Below are positions 1 to 15,256 of a stretch of 64,000 nucleotides of DNA, piece by piece; the first letter of the stretch is position 1; the number at the start of each line of letters is the position of its first letter. The notes beneath the pieces were generated by a model. That model was not told the origin of the DNA. It ran no database searches and saw only the letters and a program-made list of their open reading frames with translations. The position numbers were made by a program, and so were the translations under genes. The DNA comes from Selaginella tamariscina (taxonomy: Eukaryota; Streptophyta; Lycopodiopsida; Selaginellales; Selaginellaceae): the NCBI GenBank assembly GCA_003024785.1, contig PUQB01000508.1, forward strand, positions 118,304 to 182,303, given 5' to 3'.

Positions 1-1105
1 ACGTGGTTGCATCACGCTTCACACCCTCCGTCTCCATCCTGTGGAACAGCTTCACAGCCTCCATATGACGTCCACTCCGAATATAAGCCGATACCATAGA
101 GTTCCACACATTCGAGCTCTTTGATGACAACTTGTCAAACACTTGCCTGGACTCGTCAATAGCCCGACACTTTGCATAAGTGGCAAGTAGTGTAGCTCCT
201 AGGAACGGGTCCGCGTCGAACTTGTGTTCTTGGATGTGTGAGTGCAGCTTTCTGCAGTCTTCAACAGCTGCAAGCTTGGAACAAGCATCGAGGGCAGCCA
301 TGAAAGTAGCTCGGTCAGGCTTCTCCTTTTGGGATGACACAAGTTCATAGTACACATCCAGAGCCTCATGGGGATGTCCATTCCGGGCATACAAAACAAT
401 CATTGCATTATACGTCACAAGGCTCTTCCTGCGGAGCTCGTTGAATGCTCTCCTTGCCGACTCCAGACTCCCACATTTCGCATACATGCTCACCAGAGCA
501 GTACCGGCGACTACGTCGTAGCGGAGTATCCCGGACTCGGTCACGTGAGAATGCAGCCTGTGACCCTCATTGAGATCTCTAAGTTCCGAGCACACATTGA
601 TTGCTGCAGTGTATGTTGCACCGTCTGGTTTGACACCCTCCAGACACATCTTCCTGTACATAACAAGCGCTTGCAGGAGATGCCCTTCCCGGCCATACGC
701 GGTGATGATCAGAGTCCATGAGACGGGGTTTGGAGTCTCAATAGAATTGAACATGGAGAGTGCGTCTTCGAGGGAGCCACACTTTCCATACATCTGTACG
801 AGGAGATTCTCCAGGTATATGTTCATCTTCTTGTTGGTGAGAATGTGGGAGTGTACAAGCTTACCTTGGCGGAGAGATTTCCGATGCCCGCAGTCTTGAA
901 CAAGGGATGTGTATGTGTAGCCTGCATTCAGCGCTTGTGAGACGCCCTCGAGGTCCTCGATCTTTCTGCTCTTGCTCTTGCTTGCGAGTCGGTTTGGATC
1001 TTCGTTCACAGATGCCACAAATTCTGCCAGTGATTCAAATCCGCGCTGCTTTGGGAAGATGTTTCCGATCAATGCTGCGACAGATCGCCTGTCTAGTGGA
1101 CGCAT
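1..1105 (-). CDS. Pentatricopeptide repeat protein, N-terminal part (runs off the window)
   Basis: The minus strand is open from an ATG at 1105-1103 to the window edge, 368 codons without an intron. An in-frame TAA lies three codons upstream (TAA ACC CGA ATG), so this ATG is the first possible start. The protein has a series of P/L/S-type PPR repeats, recognisable by [51 protein letters not shown] and [18 protein letters not shown] proteins bind organellar RNA one base per repeat and guide editing, splicing or stability in plastids and mitochondria. The first 50 residues are basic and may be a targeting peptide, which is inference. The C-terminus, and so any E or DYW domain, lies outside the window. 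The gene is divergent from the XRN gene at 1207. Confidence 0.93.
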   Translation of the reverse strand, partial: MRPLDRRSVAALIGNIFPKQRGFESLAEFVASVNEDPNRLASKSKSRKIEDLEGVSQALNAGYTYTSLVQDCGHRKSLRQGKLVHSHILTNKKMNIYLENLLVQMYGKCGSLEDALSMFNSIETPNPVSWTLIITAYGREGHLLQALVMYRKMCLEGVKPDGATYTAAINVCSELRDLNEGHRLHSHVTESGILRYDVVAGTALVSMYAKCGSLESARRAFNELRRKSLVTYNAMIVLYARNGHPHEALDVYYELVSSQKEKPDRATFMAALDACSKLAAVEDCRKLHSHIQEHKFDADPFLGATLLATYAKCRAIDESRQVFDKLSSKSSNVWNSMVSAYIRSGRHMEAVKLFHRMETEGVKRDATT

Positions 1106-1206
1106 TCGGGTTTAGGGTTTTCGTGCATAATTCAGGAATATTCTGCTGTAATTTAGGGTTCTTGACGCTTGGCGCTTGGAGAAATTCTGTCCGGAGCGTG
1201 AGGAAG
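1106..1206. promoter_or_regulatory. Short divergent intergenic region with telo-box-like motifs
   Basis: Only 101 bp separate the ATG of the minus-strand PPR gene from the ATG of the XRN gene. The segment has two TTTAGGGTT cores (about 1110 and 1152), the reverse complement of the plant telo-box AAACCCTA. Telo-boxes are known near the starts of plant housekeeping and translation genes. This spacer must contain the 5' UTRs of both genes and probably a bidirectional promoter. No TATA box is obvious. Confidence 0.55.
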
Positions 1207-5729
<4,523 letters not shown>

Positions 5730-5853
5730 ATGCAAACGAAGATTTTGAAGGTCCACGTCAGTAACATGATGCGTATCTGAGGTGATATACCATATATATG
5801 TATATATGTATATATAATTTTTAGGTAAAGTATATATATATATATACATATAT

Positions 5854-7878
5854 ATGAATTTTGGAGAAACAGAATTAAAATGGAAATGGATTCAACAGAT
5901 GACCAGACAAAAACAAGTAAGATCAGGATGGAAGAGGCTGGAGAATAACTGGATCAACGCAAGCCCAACAGTGAGTCGCTTATTAGCTGCATTAAAGGAA
6001 TGTATACGATCCAAAGACTTACAGACAGGCATCGACCTACACACTCATGCCATTGTGAGTGGTCTTCTTACCAACGTATCAGTCGTGAACGCACTCATTA
6101 GTATGTACGCAAACTGCAGTCGAATGGACGAAGCACGTAAGGTATTTGATTCTTCAAAGCGACGCGATATTGTATCGTGGAACTCCCTGTTGCATGGATA
6201 TCTTGTAGATGATCAGCCACAGATGACTATACACATGTTCGATGCAATGTGTGAGCAACAAGTTGGGAATGCTCGCAGTTTTGTATCGGTTTTCTCAGCA
6301 TGTGCAACACTTGGAGGCAGGGAACAGGATACCTGGTTAAACAAGGGACGGCTTATCCATGCTTTGGCAGTAAAACAAGGGTGGCACAAGGAGATATACG
6401 TGGGATGCGCCTTGATCAACATGTATGGCAAGTGTGGGAGTCTGACGGAAGCTTTGTGTGTTTTCAAAAGCATGCCTCAACGAGATATTGCCTCATGGAA
6501 TGCCCTTTTACAAGGATGTGTATTCAATGGGGTAAGCGAGCTTGCTTTAGAGCTTTTCAATGAGTTGCAGGGAGATGTTTGTGTTCCAGATGGGAGAACC
6601 TTTGTGGCTGCGCTTTCAGCTTGTGCAGCTTTGGCAAAGGGTAGCGTGCAGAAGGGCAAGTGGCTTGAGAAGGGCAGGGATATTCACTTTCAGGCTGTGA
6701 CGAGTGAGTTCTGCGATGTATTTGTGAAGAGCACGCTTATTGATATGTATGCGAAGTGCGGTCATATGGGGCTGGCACGTGAGGTATTCGACGGCATGGA
6801 TGAGCCCGACGTGATATCCTTGACTGCCTTGTTACATGGATACGTGGAGAATGGGGAAAGTCAGATTGCTTTGGAGCTCTATGACCAGATTAAGGTTCCA
6901 CCAGACGCAAGGATCTTTTGTGCAGCTCTAATGGCATGTACAGAAGATGGAAAGGAAGGACTGCGAAAGGGCAGTGTTATCCACTCCCATGCAGTGACAG
7001 AGCAGTGCTGTAACATGTTCGTGAAAAGCTCGTTGGTGAAGATGTATGCGAGGTTCCATGACATGGACAAAGCTCGAGGTGTGTTTGATAGTATTAGATA
7101 CAGAGATGTTGTCTCCTGGAATGCACTGGTTATGGGATACGTGGAGAATGGGGAGAACCAACTAGCGTTAGACTTAGTTGCTAGAATGGATGTGAAGAGA
7201 GATTCTTTAACATATGTAGCTGCTCTTATGGCTTGTGGAAATCTTACATATGTGGAGAGTGGTAGGGCAACTCATGCCAGTATTCATCGTTGCGGGTTAA
7301 CTGCAGACGAAGTCGTGGAGAATAGTTTAATGGATTTCTATGGGAGATGTGGTAAGATGCATATTGCCAGGCATCTCTTTGAATGCTTTGTGAATCCTTT
7401 AGTTGTGACATGGAATAGTTTAGTTAATGGGTATAGTTTACAAGGGGACAGTCGGAATGTGTTTAAGGTGTTGGAGGAGATGAATGTAGCTCCAGATGGT
7501 GTTACATTTGTGTCTGTTCTTGCGACATGTAGCCATGCTGGGTTTACTGCGAGAGGGAGAGGTTACTTATATGAGATGCAGGTGAAGTATGGGATTGCTC
7601 CTGGCATTCAGCATTATAACTGTTTGATCGATCTGCTTGCGAGAGGGAACTGTTTGGAGGAAGTATTACAGATTGTGAGGGAAATGCCTTGTGAACCAAA
7701 TGCTGTCACGTGGACTGCCGTCTTGGGCGGGTGTGTTAAGTGGAATGATGTGATTGTGGGAAGGGTGGTATATGAGTTTCTATTGAGAACTGGTGAAAAG
7801 GATGGGCCGGCTCACGTGTTGATGGAGAATATTTATAAAGGTGTAAATGTAACGCATTTTTCAAACAAGTTTGTGTAA
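5854..7878 (+). CDS. Pentatricopeptide repeat protein, single exon, 674 aa
   Basis: One uninterrupted frame, starting only 124 bp after the XRN stop on the same strand. PPR repeats run through most of the protein, for example [70 protein letters not shown] and SLMDFYGRCGKMHIARHLF, in PLS-type spacing. The C-terminal part has CSHAGFTARGRGYLYEM and EPNAVTWTAVLGGC, which lead into an E-type motif, but the protein ends soon after MENIYKG. There is no E+ or DYW domain. Its role is expected to be organellar RNA binding; the target cannot be read from the sequence. The first 40 residues are basic and poorly conserved. The ATG at 5854 is the first in this frame but an upstream 5' exon cannot be excluded. 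Confidence 0.9.
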   Translation: MNFGETELKWKWIQQMTRQKQVRSGWKRLENNWINASPTVSRLLAALKECIRSKDLQTGIDLHTHAIVSGLLTNVSVVNALISMYANCSRMDEARKVFDSSKRRDIVSWNSLLHGYLVDDQPQMTIHMFDAMCEQQVGNARSFVSVFSACATLGGREQDTWLNKGRLIHALAVKQGWHKEIYVGCALINMYGKCGSLTEALCVFKSMPQRDIASWNALLQGCVFNGVSELALELFNELQGDVCVPDGRTFVAALSACAALAKGSVQKGKWLEKGRDIHFQAVTSEFCDVFVKSTLIDMYAKCGHMGLAREVFDGMDEPDVISLTALLHGYVENGESQIALELYDQIKVPPDARIFCAALMACTEDGKEGLRKGSVIHSHAVTEQCCNMFVKSSLVKMYARFHDMDKARGVFDSIRYRDVVSWNALVMGYVENGENQLALDLVARMDVKRDSLTYVAALMACGNLTYVESGRATHASIHRCGLTADEVVENSLMDFYGRCGKMHIARHLFECFVNPLVVTWNSLVNGYSLQGDSRNVFKVLEEMNVAPDGVTFVSVLATCSHAGFTARGRGYLYEMQVKYGIAPGIQHYNCLIDLLARGNCLEEVLQIVREMPCEPNAVTWTAVLGGCVKWNDVIVGRVVYEFLLRTGEKDGPAHVLMENIYKGVNVTHFSNKFV

Positions 7879-7974
7879 AATAACTGTGTTAAGAAGTTTT
7901 ACACACACCACACGTGTGCGTGTGTATATACGTGTCTCTAGCATTCCTCAAGTTTGCATATAAAACAACGAATC

Positions 7975-8047
7975 CGACTTCGCTGGGGATCGAACCCAGA
8001 ATCTCTGGTTCCGTAGACCAGCGCCTTATCCATTGGGCCACGAAGTC
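7975..8047 (-). tRNA. tRNA-Arg (ACG)
   Basis: The minus strand folds as a full cloverleaf. The acceptor GACTTCG pairs with CGAAGTC. The anticodon stem CTGGT/ACCAG encloses loop CTACGGA with anticodon ACG. The T arm CTGGG TTCGATC CCCAG is standard. Discriminator base is G. No intron. A T-rich stretch containing TTTT follows about 10 bases downstream and fits a Pol III terminator. Confidence 0.95.
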
Positions 8048-8179
8048 ATTCTTAAATTAATTTGTACCTTAAATTCTGAGAATTGTTTAATTTCCTATAT
8101 TCTGTCCCAAAGAGGTTTTACTACGTGTTTGTCAAACTTCTACACTTCTTGTCTTTTGTAAGATTGATATATATCACAT

Positions 8180-9275
8180 CCTATGTCGGCTCATCCTTTG
8201 AGGTACCCATATAGGGTATATACACATATGTTATAAGCATAATTAGACATTGGTAGAATTTCTTGTTATTTCATGGGCAATATAATAGGAAAATATCAAA
8301 AACAATATATATTGTGAAAAACCGAGAGTGGAAAGGATATATCAAAGTACGAGTTATTAACGTAATATCGCAATATGGGTCATCATCGCAATACGATACC
8401 AACGGAGTACGGCATTTTTGAATAAGGATAAAGAGTTACAATAACTGAATGGATAAGGTTGGGAGGCAATTGTGATAACTACTAGTACGGGACCTAGAAT
8501 ACGGGTATAAATAGATCAAATTAGGACTAGAAGGGCATCCCGAGTATACTGTTATTTTGTACCATGTGCCGTGCGTGGACATAATATAAGTTTCCTTTCT
8601 CTCTCAATATGTCTATCTTTCACTCATATTTTTGTTATGTAGTATACTGATCTTCTTCTCAATAATGTGACGGGATCCATAGTACTGCTGCCTGCTATAC
8701 ACCTTGCCATCCTTACCCTTTTCCCGACCTTCTGATGATTGATCTTTTCTCTATATTATTCCGGTAGACCCTTAATACGGGCTTGATGTAGGAAATCTTA
8801 CCTATGTGCGGTGGGTAGGATTTAACGGTTCAACAATATACAACTACGGTTATTATACAGACAACACACACGCGGATGTGTGTGTGCGTGCGTGCGTGTT
8901 TGTTGTTATAGTTCAACATGGGGTATTAAATCGTATGAAAGATGTGGAGAACACTCACAGCCCAAGTCTTGTGGATCTGGATTACCACAAAAATGCTAGT
9001 AATGACCACCTCCAGAACTGTTTCTGCGTGTGTGTGGTCTTTGTTATATCAAAACTGTAAGAAACAGTTCAATCCTGAAGAAAACCATTCAAAAGCTTGT
9101 CGCTACCACACTGCTCACTACGGTGGCATGGCATAGATTGCAGTTTTATTTTGTGACAAATGAATGTTGTTAATCACCTTAATTACCTCTTAAACATGAG
9201 ATTCTGGAAACTAATCTCCTTTGGAGATTGTTGCTATTGAGCGTTACCCAGCAACATTTGCCCTAGTTGACGTGT
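8180..9275 (+). repeat. Diverged duplicate of the region upstream of the G6PDH gene
   Basis: Text at 8190-8228 and 8836-9275 matches 20100-20640 in the same order, including the ACCCATATAGGGTATAT motif, AAAGATGTGGAGAACACTCA, GATCTGGATTACCACAA and TCTGGAAACTAATCTCCTTT. The downstream continuation at 11545-11990 matches G6PDH exons 4-6. So the block is one end of a DNA-level segmental duplication, later interrupted by mobile elements. No gene is supported here. Confidence 0.85.
8229..8835 (+). mobile_element. Probable solo LTR, about 607 bp
   Basis: Compared with the other copy of the duplication (20100-20160), this copy carries about 600 extra bases. The insert starts TGTTATAAGC and ends GGTTCAACA, with TG...CA termini. 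Flanks are acata and atata, matching in four of five bases as a decayed 5-bp target duplication. An internal GTATAAATAG near 8504 looks like an LTR TATA box. There is no internal coding region, so a solo LTR is the simplest reading. Confidence 0.6.
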
Positions 9276-9309
9276 ACATGAAAGTATATGCCTGGAATCT
9301 TTAATAATA

Positions 9310-11290
9310 TTTATCATAGCATGTTTAATACATGACATTGTGCACAACATCATACAGTTGGACCTCTTTGCACTTAAGGGAGTTCGGTGGAGTTTTCATT
9401 TTGATTTTGGATACTTAGTCCATCTTGAATATAAGCACCACCAAGTGCTCAATGGGCATTTCCTTTGTATGCTAGTAGATAGAGACAGTGGATGCTTGGC
9501 AATAGCTTGATACCATAGGCAATAACGAAGTTGTGGTCAACAAAGTTGGCATTAGCCCTGCTCTCACAAGCGAAGGTTAAATTAAAAGATCGCAACATGG
9601 CTAGAATGTGAAAAGGCACTAAACACTGTAAGCTGGTGTGAAAATACTATTCAGCTTTTGCAAACCTTGTGTCCTTGGCAAGAAGAATAAGTTTCTATTT
9701 AATTATGGAATGAATATTCAAGCTTCACATCCTTTTAAGTTGATTCATTTTAATATTTGTGAAATTATGCAGACTTAGACCCCTAAGAAGAAGCTTTATT
9801 TTCTTTCTTAGTCACATCATGGTAAAGCTCCTAATTCACCAATCTAAGGCTCTTGTAGAGTTAAGAAGTGACACTTAGTAGTAGAGGTGGAAATTGGCAA
9901 TAGGCTAATAAAGCTGGTGGGTGGTGGTTTGAATCTACATAGGTTTACAATTGTCAAGAACACAAGGCTTGTAAAAGCCCAACAAAGAAGGAAGTATTTT
10001 CATACCATTCACCATCTCTTTGTTTGTTAGCATATGCAGGTTATGCACATTAATATGGCTACAGTGCATGTGCCATGTGTTGATATTTATTGATGTTGTC
10101 CTTGTTTGCCATGGTATAATGGGGCCAATGACTCTGCGCCCATGCTGTCAACAACAAGTTGGACAATACACTTGAGCTTGAAGAGATTTCTCACTCAAAT
10201 GCAATTCTCCTATGATATGGCAAAAATCACCTAGTCCATAATAAGTGCCATGTATAAGAGTCTTTACAGCTTTTGAAACATACTTCACACGAGATACTTG
10301 AGCAACTACTCTTAAGAGAAGTTGAATCCTTGTATGTCTTTGGCCTTGAATGCCCAACATTACACCATTGTCGATAATGACTTTGTTGTGGTGTTGTAAA
10401 TAGTTGAATAACATGTCTTTTTGGTTGGTAACATGATGTCTTGAATCACGCCAAAAATTATAGTTATTGCTTCATGTTTGAGCACTCTTGACCATAATGC
10501 CTAAGTTTGTGACACTTGTTGTAGCAACCCTTGCACTTTCCAAAACCTAAATTTACACCTTGTGGTGAGTTGGAGCCGATCTTAAACGGATTTCTTTTTG
10601 TGCTTTTTATGTTTCTACCCTTGGTGGAACTTGTTGCAAAATTACTCTAAGTAATTACTTCTCATTATCGATGCTAATCAAGTTTGTGGAATTAAATCAA
10701 AATTAAATGCACCATGAGCAATGTTACATAAGCACATGGTGCCTTTTAAGATTTTGGCACAAGCCTTTTATGTCCCTTGTACGCTTGCTACACGATAACC
10801 CACACATGACTAACGTACTTGATGGCTATTTCTCTTGGAGCCTACTCAAGCTTGAATAATTCGGCCTTCAAGAATGCCATGTTCTCCTTACCCAAGGCAC
10901 TCTTTAGTGCTTTCCATTTCTTTGTGAAAGATTGAAAACATCAATGCGACTATAATACACTTTCCTCATCGATCTAGCTTCTATTCCATCCACTATCTAC
11001 TAAAGACCCTTCCCCATAAAGTGGAACTAGAGAGAGAGGGACAAGCCCTAGAAGTCAATGTCATCGTAGACTTCTAACTAATTGCCACGTGAAGAAGAAT
11101 CCAACCTTAAACTCTTATACCATGTAGAATAAACAAAAGAAATGCCCCTCCCCCCCAAGCTGAGCACTTGGCAGTGCTTATGCTCAAAATGTACTTAGTA
11201 CTTAAAAATCAAAATGGAAACTCCATCGATTCCTTAGATAGAAAAAGGTCCTATCATACAATGTCATATGCATGTACTATACATCAATAA
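9310..11290. mobile_element. Decayed retroelement remains with inverted LTR-like arms
   Basis: Sequence at about 9330-9475 and about 11145-11275 is the same in inverted orientation (e.g. GGAGTTTTCATTTTGATTTT versus the complement at 11200-11225), roughly 75% alike by eye. Next to the right arm the minus strand reads ACATGGTATAAGAGTTTAAGG, close to a TGGTATCAGAGC primer site. Around 10490-10560 the minus strand reads like a gag zinc knuckle (KCKGCYNKCHK.RHYGQEC). No long open frame survives. I read it as minus-strand Copia-like debris, possibly two elements in opposite orientation. Confidence 0.5.
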
Positions 11291-11544
11291 ATTATACTCC
11301 TAAAAGTTATTATACCAAAGCTAGAAAATTATATTAATCCCAATATATTTAAGTTATATTTAACCATTTTAATCTTTCGAACCTCTAACCTTATTTGTTC
11401 TTAGTATTCATAACCCTAAAGATGTAATGTACAAGTAATACATTTATCAAAATGATTCTAAAGATATATTGTATGCCTATCATATATATCAAAATAATTT
11501 TAAAGTGCATTCACGTGTATTTATTCTATTCTTAAAATAAACTC

Positions 11545-11990
11545 CCCATGCTCGAAGTGAACTGCGAAATGAAAAGGAACTTAAAGAGGGACTTCATAGG
11601 AGCTTAACATGGAGACTATATCACATGTTTGTCCATATATATAGAGAGATGTATATATATATGTATATACAAACATCATTGCAATGAAAAGATAAAATGT
11701 GTTTTACAACACAGTGGCTACAATACTTGTGAAAGGAATTGTTAACCATGACAAACCTAGATTTGAAATTGTTGAACATATGTTTACAAACTATAGATAT
11801 ACATATGTAAGTAATTTATATATACTTATAAAGATTATTTATACTAATTTGTATACTTATATTATATATTGAAACTAAATTAGAGGTATACTTGAAACTC
11901 CTTAAATGCACGAAACTTGAACTTAGTCTAAACATAAACTCAACTTACCCACATGCATAGTGACGTAGCCAACCACATGTTTTGCCTTTT
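11545..11990 (+). pseudogene. Unprocessed fragment of the G6PD4-like gene (exons 4-6 region)
   Basis: The text follows 21370-21980 in order. GAAGTGAACTGCGAAATGAA and GGAGCTTAACATGGAGACT correspond to exon 4, AACACAGTGGCTACAATACT to exon 5, and the intron 5 text with ACAAACTATAGATATAC and GTGACGTAGCCAACC to the start of exon 6. The frame is destroyed by substitutions and indels. Introns are retained, so it arose by DNA duplication, not retroposition. Exons 1-3 are missing, replaced by the retroelement debris at 9.3-11.3 kb. Confidence 0.85.
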
Positions 11991-12416
11991 GAGGTGCTTA
12001 GTAAAACTATGCAAATATGAACAAGGTAACCCTTGTAGGTTACTACAATCCTGTATGAAGTACTGCTTAGAGTTGATCAACTAGCAAGCACCTCAATCAC
12101 AATTGATGGATGAAGTTTGAAGTGCTCCGTGCAGCACAATATTTGCAGTCTAAATACTGTATGGATTAGTGCTTTTTTTAAGAAACATTTTTAGTATCTT
12201 GAATGTAGTTAACTATTTGATTTAGTGCTAATTAAGCTTAAGTCTCTCTAAGTATTTAAAAATCACATATTCTACTAAGAAACCACATATTTTGAGGTTT
12301 GCATGTTGAAAAAACAATTTGTCAAATATTCTGGACCTCAACGAATGAATGAGAAGAACACTTGATCATACAAAGTTTTAACTTAGATCTTTGAGCAACA
12401 TAGTGACATAGCTTGA
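11991..12416. other. AT-rich sequence without a recognisable feature
   Basis: No open frame, repeat unit or RNA gene that I can support in this stretch between the G6PDH pseudogene fragment and the coding-like relic. Confidence 0.5.
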
Positions 12417-13575
12417 GTGGTAAGCTTCTTGCCTATTTTTCTTATATATAGACTCTACTTCTCATTCTTTAATCTCTACTCTATCTCTATGTTAAGAGTA
12501 ATAAGGCACAAATGCAGGGGGAGCAGGCATGGTCGTGGAGTTGCCACGGTTGCTTGTGGGCACAACAGTCCCGGCCTTGGAGTTGCAAATTGTGGGTGGT
12601 CGTTCAAGCTTGGCTCCAAGGTTTTCAACTGCAGAGGTACTACAAGTAGAAGAAGTAGTAGAGGAGGATGTAGTGGTCCCATCCAACCAGCCAAGAGTAG
12701 CCGAAGTAGAGCAATCAACAAGATTAGCCACCTAGGTCCAGGAGCCATCGTTGAGCCAATACTAGCAATCTTGAGTAGCCAGTTGAAATAGTAGGAGAAG
12801 AGCAGCAGAGTCGAGGTCAACCATGTGATTCAATCTGGAAAATTTTCTATTGCTACCCAAAAGGACTTCTAAGCATTGGGTAGACTAATACAGATCCTCA
12901 AGTCTATGGAGGGAATTCGGATTTGTGGGAGAAAATAATGTGGTATATATGTTCTTGCATTATCAACTTCAAGTATGAAAAGCCAAAGGGTATAAAGGAG
13001 CACATTTCTTGGATTCACCATAAATCCACTCAATTGCTACCGTGGGGATTGGTCAAAATGATATCTAGAAGAATTTGCGCACAGAGGTACTCTCCGATTT
13101 TAGAAATTTGCAGCATTGCTTGTGTGTTTGATGCGTTTGCATTTTAGGTCCTATGATGAAGATGAGAGCTCAGACAAGCATCTAGACGTTAAGAGGGTAT
13201 TAAAAAAATTAAACTTGAGCTCCGTGGCTTCCGCCCCACCACCACTGAATCTAGTGGTACCACATGAAGCACCTACAACTAGTGAGTTTGTCTTTAGACA
13301 TGTCAATGTCTCTAGTGCATGTTCCGTTTGGCATTAAGAAAAAAAATGACCTTTATGTTATGAAAAATAATGTTGTAATAGCACATTCCATCCAGAAGGA
13401 GGCCTAGAACTCGCTCTCCAACCCTACAATATCTTCATATCACGTGTTACAAGCTAGTAGCTTGAACAAGTTCAACCAAGCGCAAAGACAAGCCAGATCC
13501 GGGAGGAAAGCAGTGATATTAATATGGACTTAGACATTGATTTAGTAGCCTAGTGGCAGCCCAAGAAAAGGACGA
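12417..13575 (+). pseudogene. Coding-like relic, possibly a DNA-transposon-type protein
   Basis: Base composition becomes more coding-like than the flanks. Three short plus-strand frames occur: 12529-12735 (rich in V and E), 12923-13147 (WYICSCIINFKYEKPKGIKEHI, with Cys and His spaced a little like a BED zinc finger), and 13116-13337. No frame is long enough for a working protein and stops separate them. I do not recognise the family; a hAT-like transposase remnant is only a guess. Confidence 0.25.
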
Positions 13576-14788
13576 GGAGAGTTTGTGAATTAGCATGTCT
13601 ACTTTATTTGGGTAGTGGCAAAGCACTACTAGGGGATCCTCATGCAGAAATTAATCGAGATGTTCAAAAAGGATTTGCATGAATAACAACATTAAACTTA
13701 GTCCGGACTCAGACAAGGATCTCGTGTTTTATCTTTAAGAATTACTTACACAAACATGTTCATTAAATGCTTTCATGCTTTAGATTCGCAAGCTCCCAAC
13801 CTCATTGTTTTCTGACTTTTAACATAATCATAATTAATTAAATTTTATTAATCTTTAAAAGTGAAACTTTTACATTTAAAATGCACCCCAAAATAAGCAC
13901 TCGTATGGATGCATGTTTGAAGTACCTGGAATATACACATCCATATCTTGTTCTGCATAAGGCACCTTAACATGTTGAACATGATGTTTTTGATTGTTCT
14001 TAGCAAAGATTGCTTCATAGGGTTAGTAATGCATCTGGACCCTTGAATGCTATAATGGGGGATACCCAGTAAGACCGCCTTCTTGATCGCCATTGGCTTG
14101 GCAAATGCAAACGTGGCATCCCATTTGTAAAAGCTAAGGAGCTTATGAACATGCAAATTGAATCAATGAAGTTTAAAATTAATTATTAATAAATTATGTT
14201 TATTAAACTTTATTTATATAATTTCTCACCCACTCTATTCAAAAGTCAATGCTTACTATTTAAATCTTATTTCTATTTCTATAAATTTTGTATGATAACG
14301 GTAATCATAAAATATTTAAATAATATTTTAGTTGAGTAACATATCATTTTCATGTAATTAAATAGGATTTAAATTGGGGATTTCCGATCCAATCTTACCC
14401 GACTCCATGATTTTAGTTGCACCTTTTAAATAATATTTTCAGAAATCTCCAGTTTGGACGTGCGATGTATTAATGCACAACCGTAATCGCACGTCATTAT
14501 ATGTATATTATAATCCCTCGTTTTGCTCGCGGACCGACTGTTGCAACGTTTTCACAATCCAGGCCCCTTATGTACTTAATTAATGAATAAATTTTAAAAA
14601 TCAGGAAAAAGTATGTATTTAAAATAAAAAATTATATATATCACATGGTGTAGGTTATTTTTAATTTAAATTTTTTAAATGCATAAAAAAATTACAATAA
14701 TTAGCTTAATTAATTTTAATTAAAAAAAGAGGAACTGGATTGTACTATATATGTTGAGCGGGGTTCTCCCTAGAAAGAGAAAACATCA
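13576..14788. other. AT-rich intergenic DNA, upstream region of the small secreted-protein gene
   Basis: Low-complexity A/T sequence. A minus-strand open frame at 13848-14156 has no recognisable domain and skewed composition, so I do not call it. CTATATATG near 14746 could serve as the TATA element for the gene starting at 14789. Confidence 0.45.
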
Positions 14789-15103
14789 ATGGCATCGTAT
14801 TCTAAGAAGCTTTCTCTGTTCATGTTTCTAGTATTTGCATCTTGCTATATGACTCACGCTAGTAGCTACTTTGAGTACTTTGTTGAAGGTTGTAAGGAAG
14901 GCACAGGCATCAAGCTTGACCAGATTGGCACTTGCTACCCGCTGCCCCCAATCTCAGGCTACAAGTTTGTCTACGATGGAAACTTTGGAATTGTCTTCTC
15001 AGGACCCTCTTGTTCATTCAGCGCCTCTCGTATCCTCCCAGGCAACGAAACTAAATGCGGGGTTTCCATCCAGACTTTTGTTGAGCTGAAATCAAGGAGA
15101 TGA
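14789..15103 (+). CDS. Small secreted cysteine-containing protein, 3' end replaced by a Copia LTR
   Basis: The frame begins with a clear signal peptide: basic start MASYSKK, hydrophobic core LSLFMFLVFASCYM, then a likely cleavage site near THAS-SY. The mature part is about 75 residues with four cysteines (GCKEG, GTCYP, PSCSF, TKCGV), glycine- and tyrosine-rich, and looks extracellular. I do not recognise the family. The Copia element inserted after base 15078, so the last codons (VELKSRR, stop 15101-15103) come from the LTR. The original 3' end lies beyond 19645: joining directly across the target site leaves the frame open to a TAA at 19710, and a frame one base off ends at TAG 19682. The gene is probably damaged unless the short replacement tail is tolerated. 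Confidence 0.65.
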   Translation: MASYSKKLSLFMFLVFASCYMTHASSYFEYFVEGCKEGTGIKLDQIGTCYPLPPISGYKFVYDGNFGIVFSGPSCSFSASRILPGNETKCGVSIQTFVELKSRR

Positions 15104-15256
15104 CAGCCTCAATCTCCGGCAGCTTCTTCGGCCGCTTTCAAGGCTTAACAGTCGCCAAGATATTTTCAACGTAGAGTTGTATATATGCTATGCGTGAACT
15201 AATAAGCATTACAGTTGTTTCTTTTCTTTTCTGATTAAAGATCTTTCATTCTGTCA
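15079..15256 (+). repeat. Copia 5' LTR
   Basis: Begins TGTTGAGCTG and ends ATTCTGTCA (TG...CA). It differs from the 3' LTR only in GATTAAAG versus GAAAAAAG near the end. It overlaps the 3' end of the interrupted secreted-protein frame. Confidence 0.96.

Noticed and set aside
10148..10414. Minus-strand frame of 88 aa
   Set aside because: It lies within retroelement debris, has no recognisable domain, and neighbouring frames are full of stops.
13848..14156. Minus-strand frame of 102 aa
   Set aside because: Composition is mixed with no recognisable domain or splice context; not supportable as a gene.
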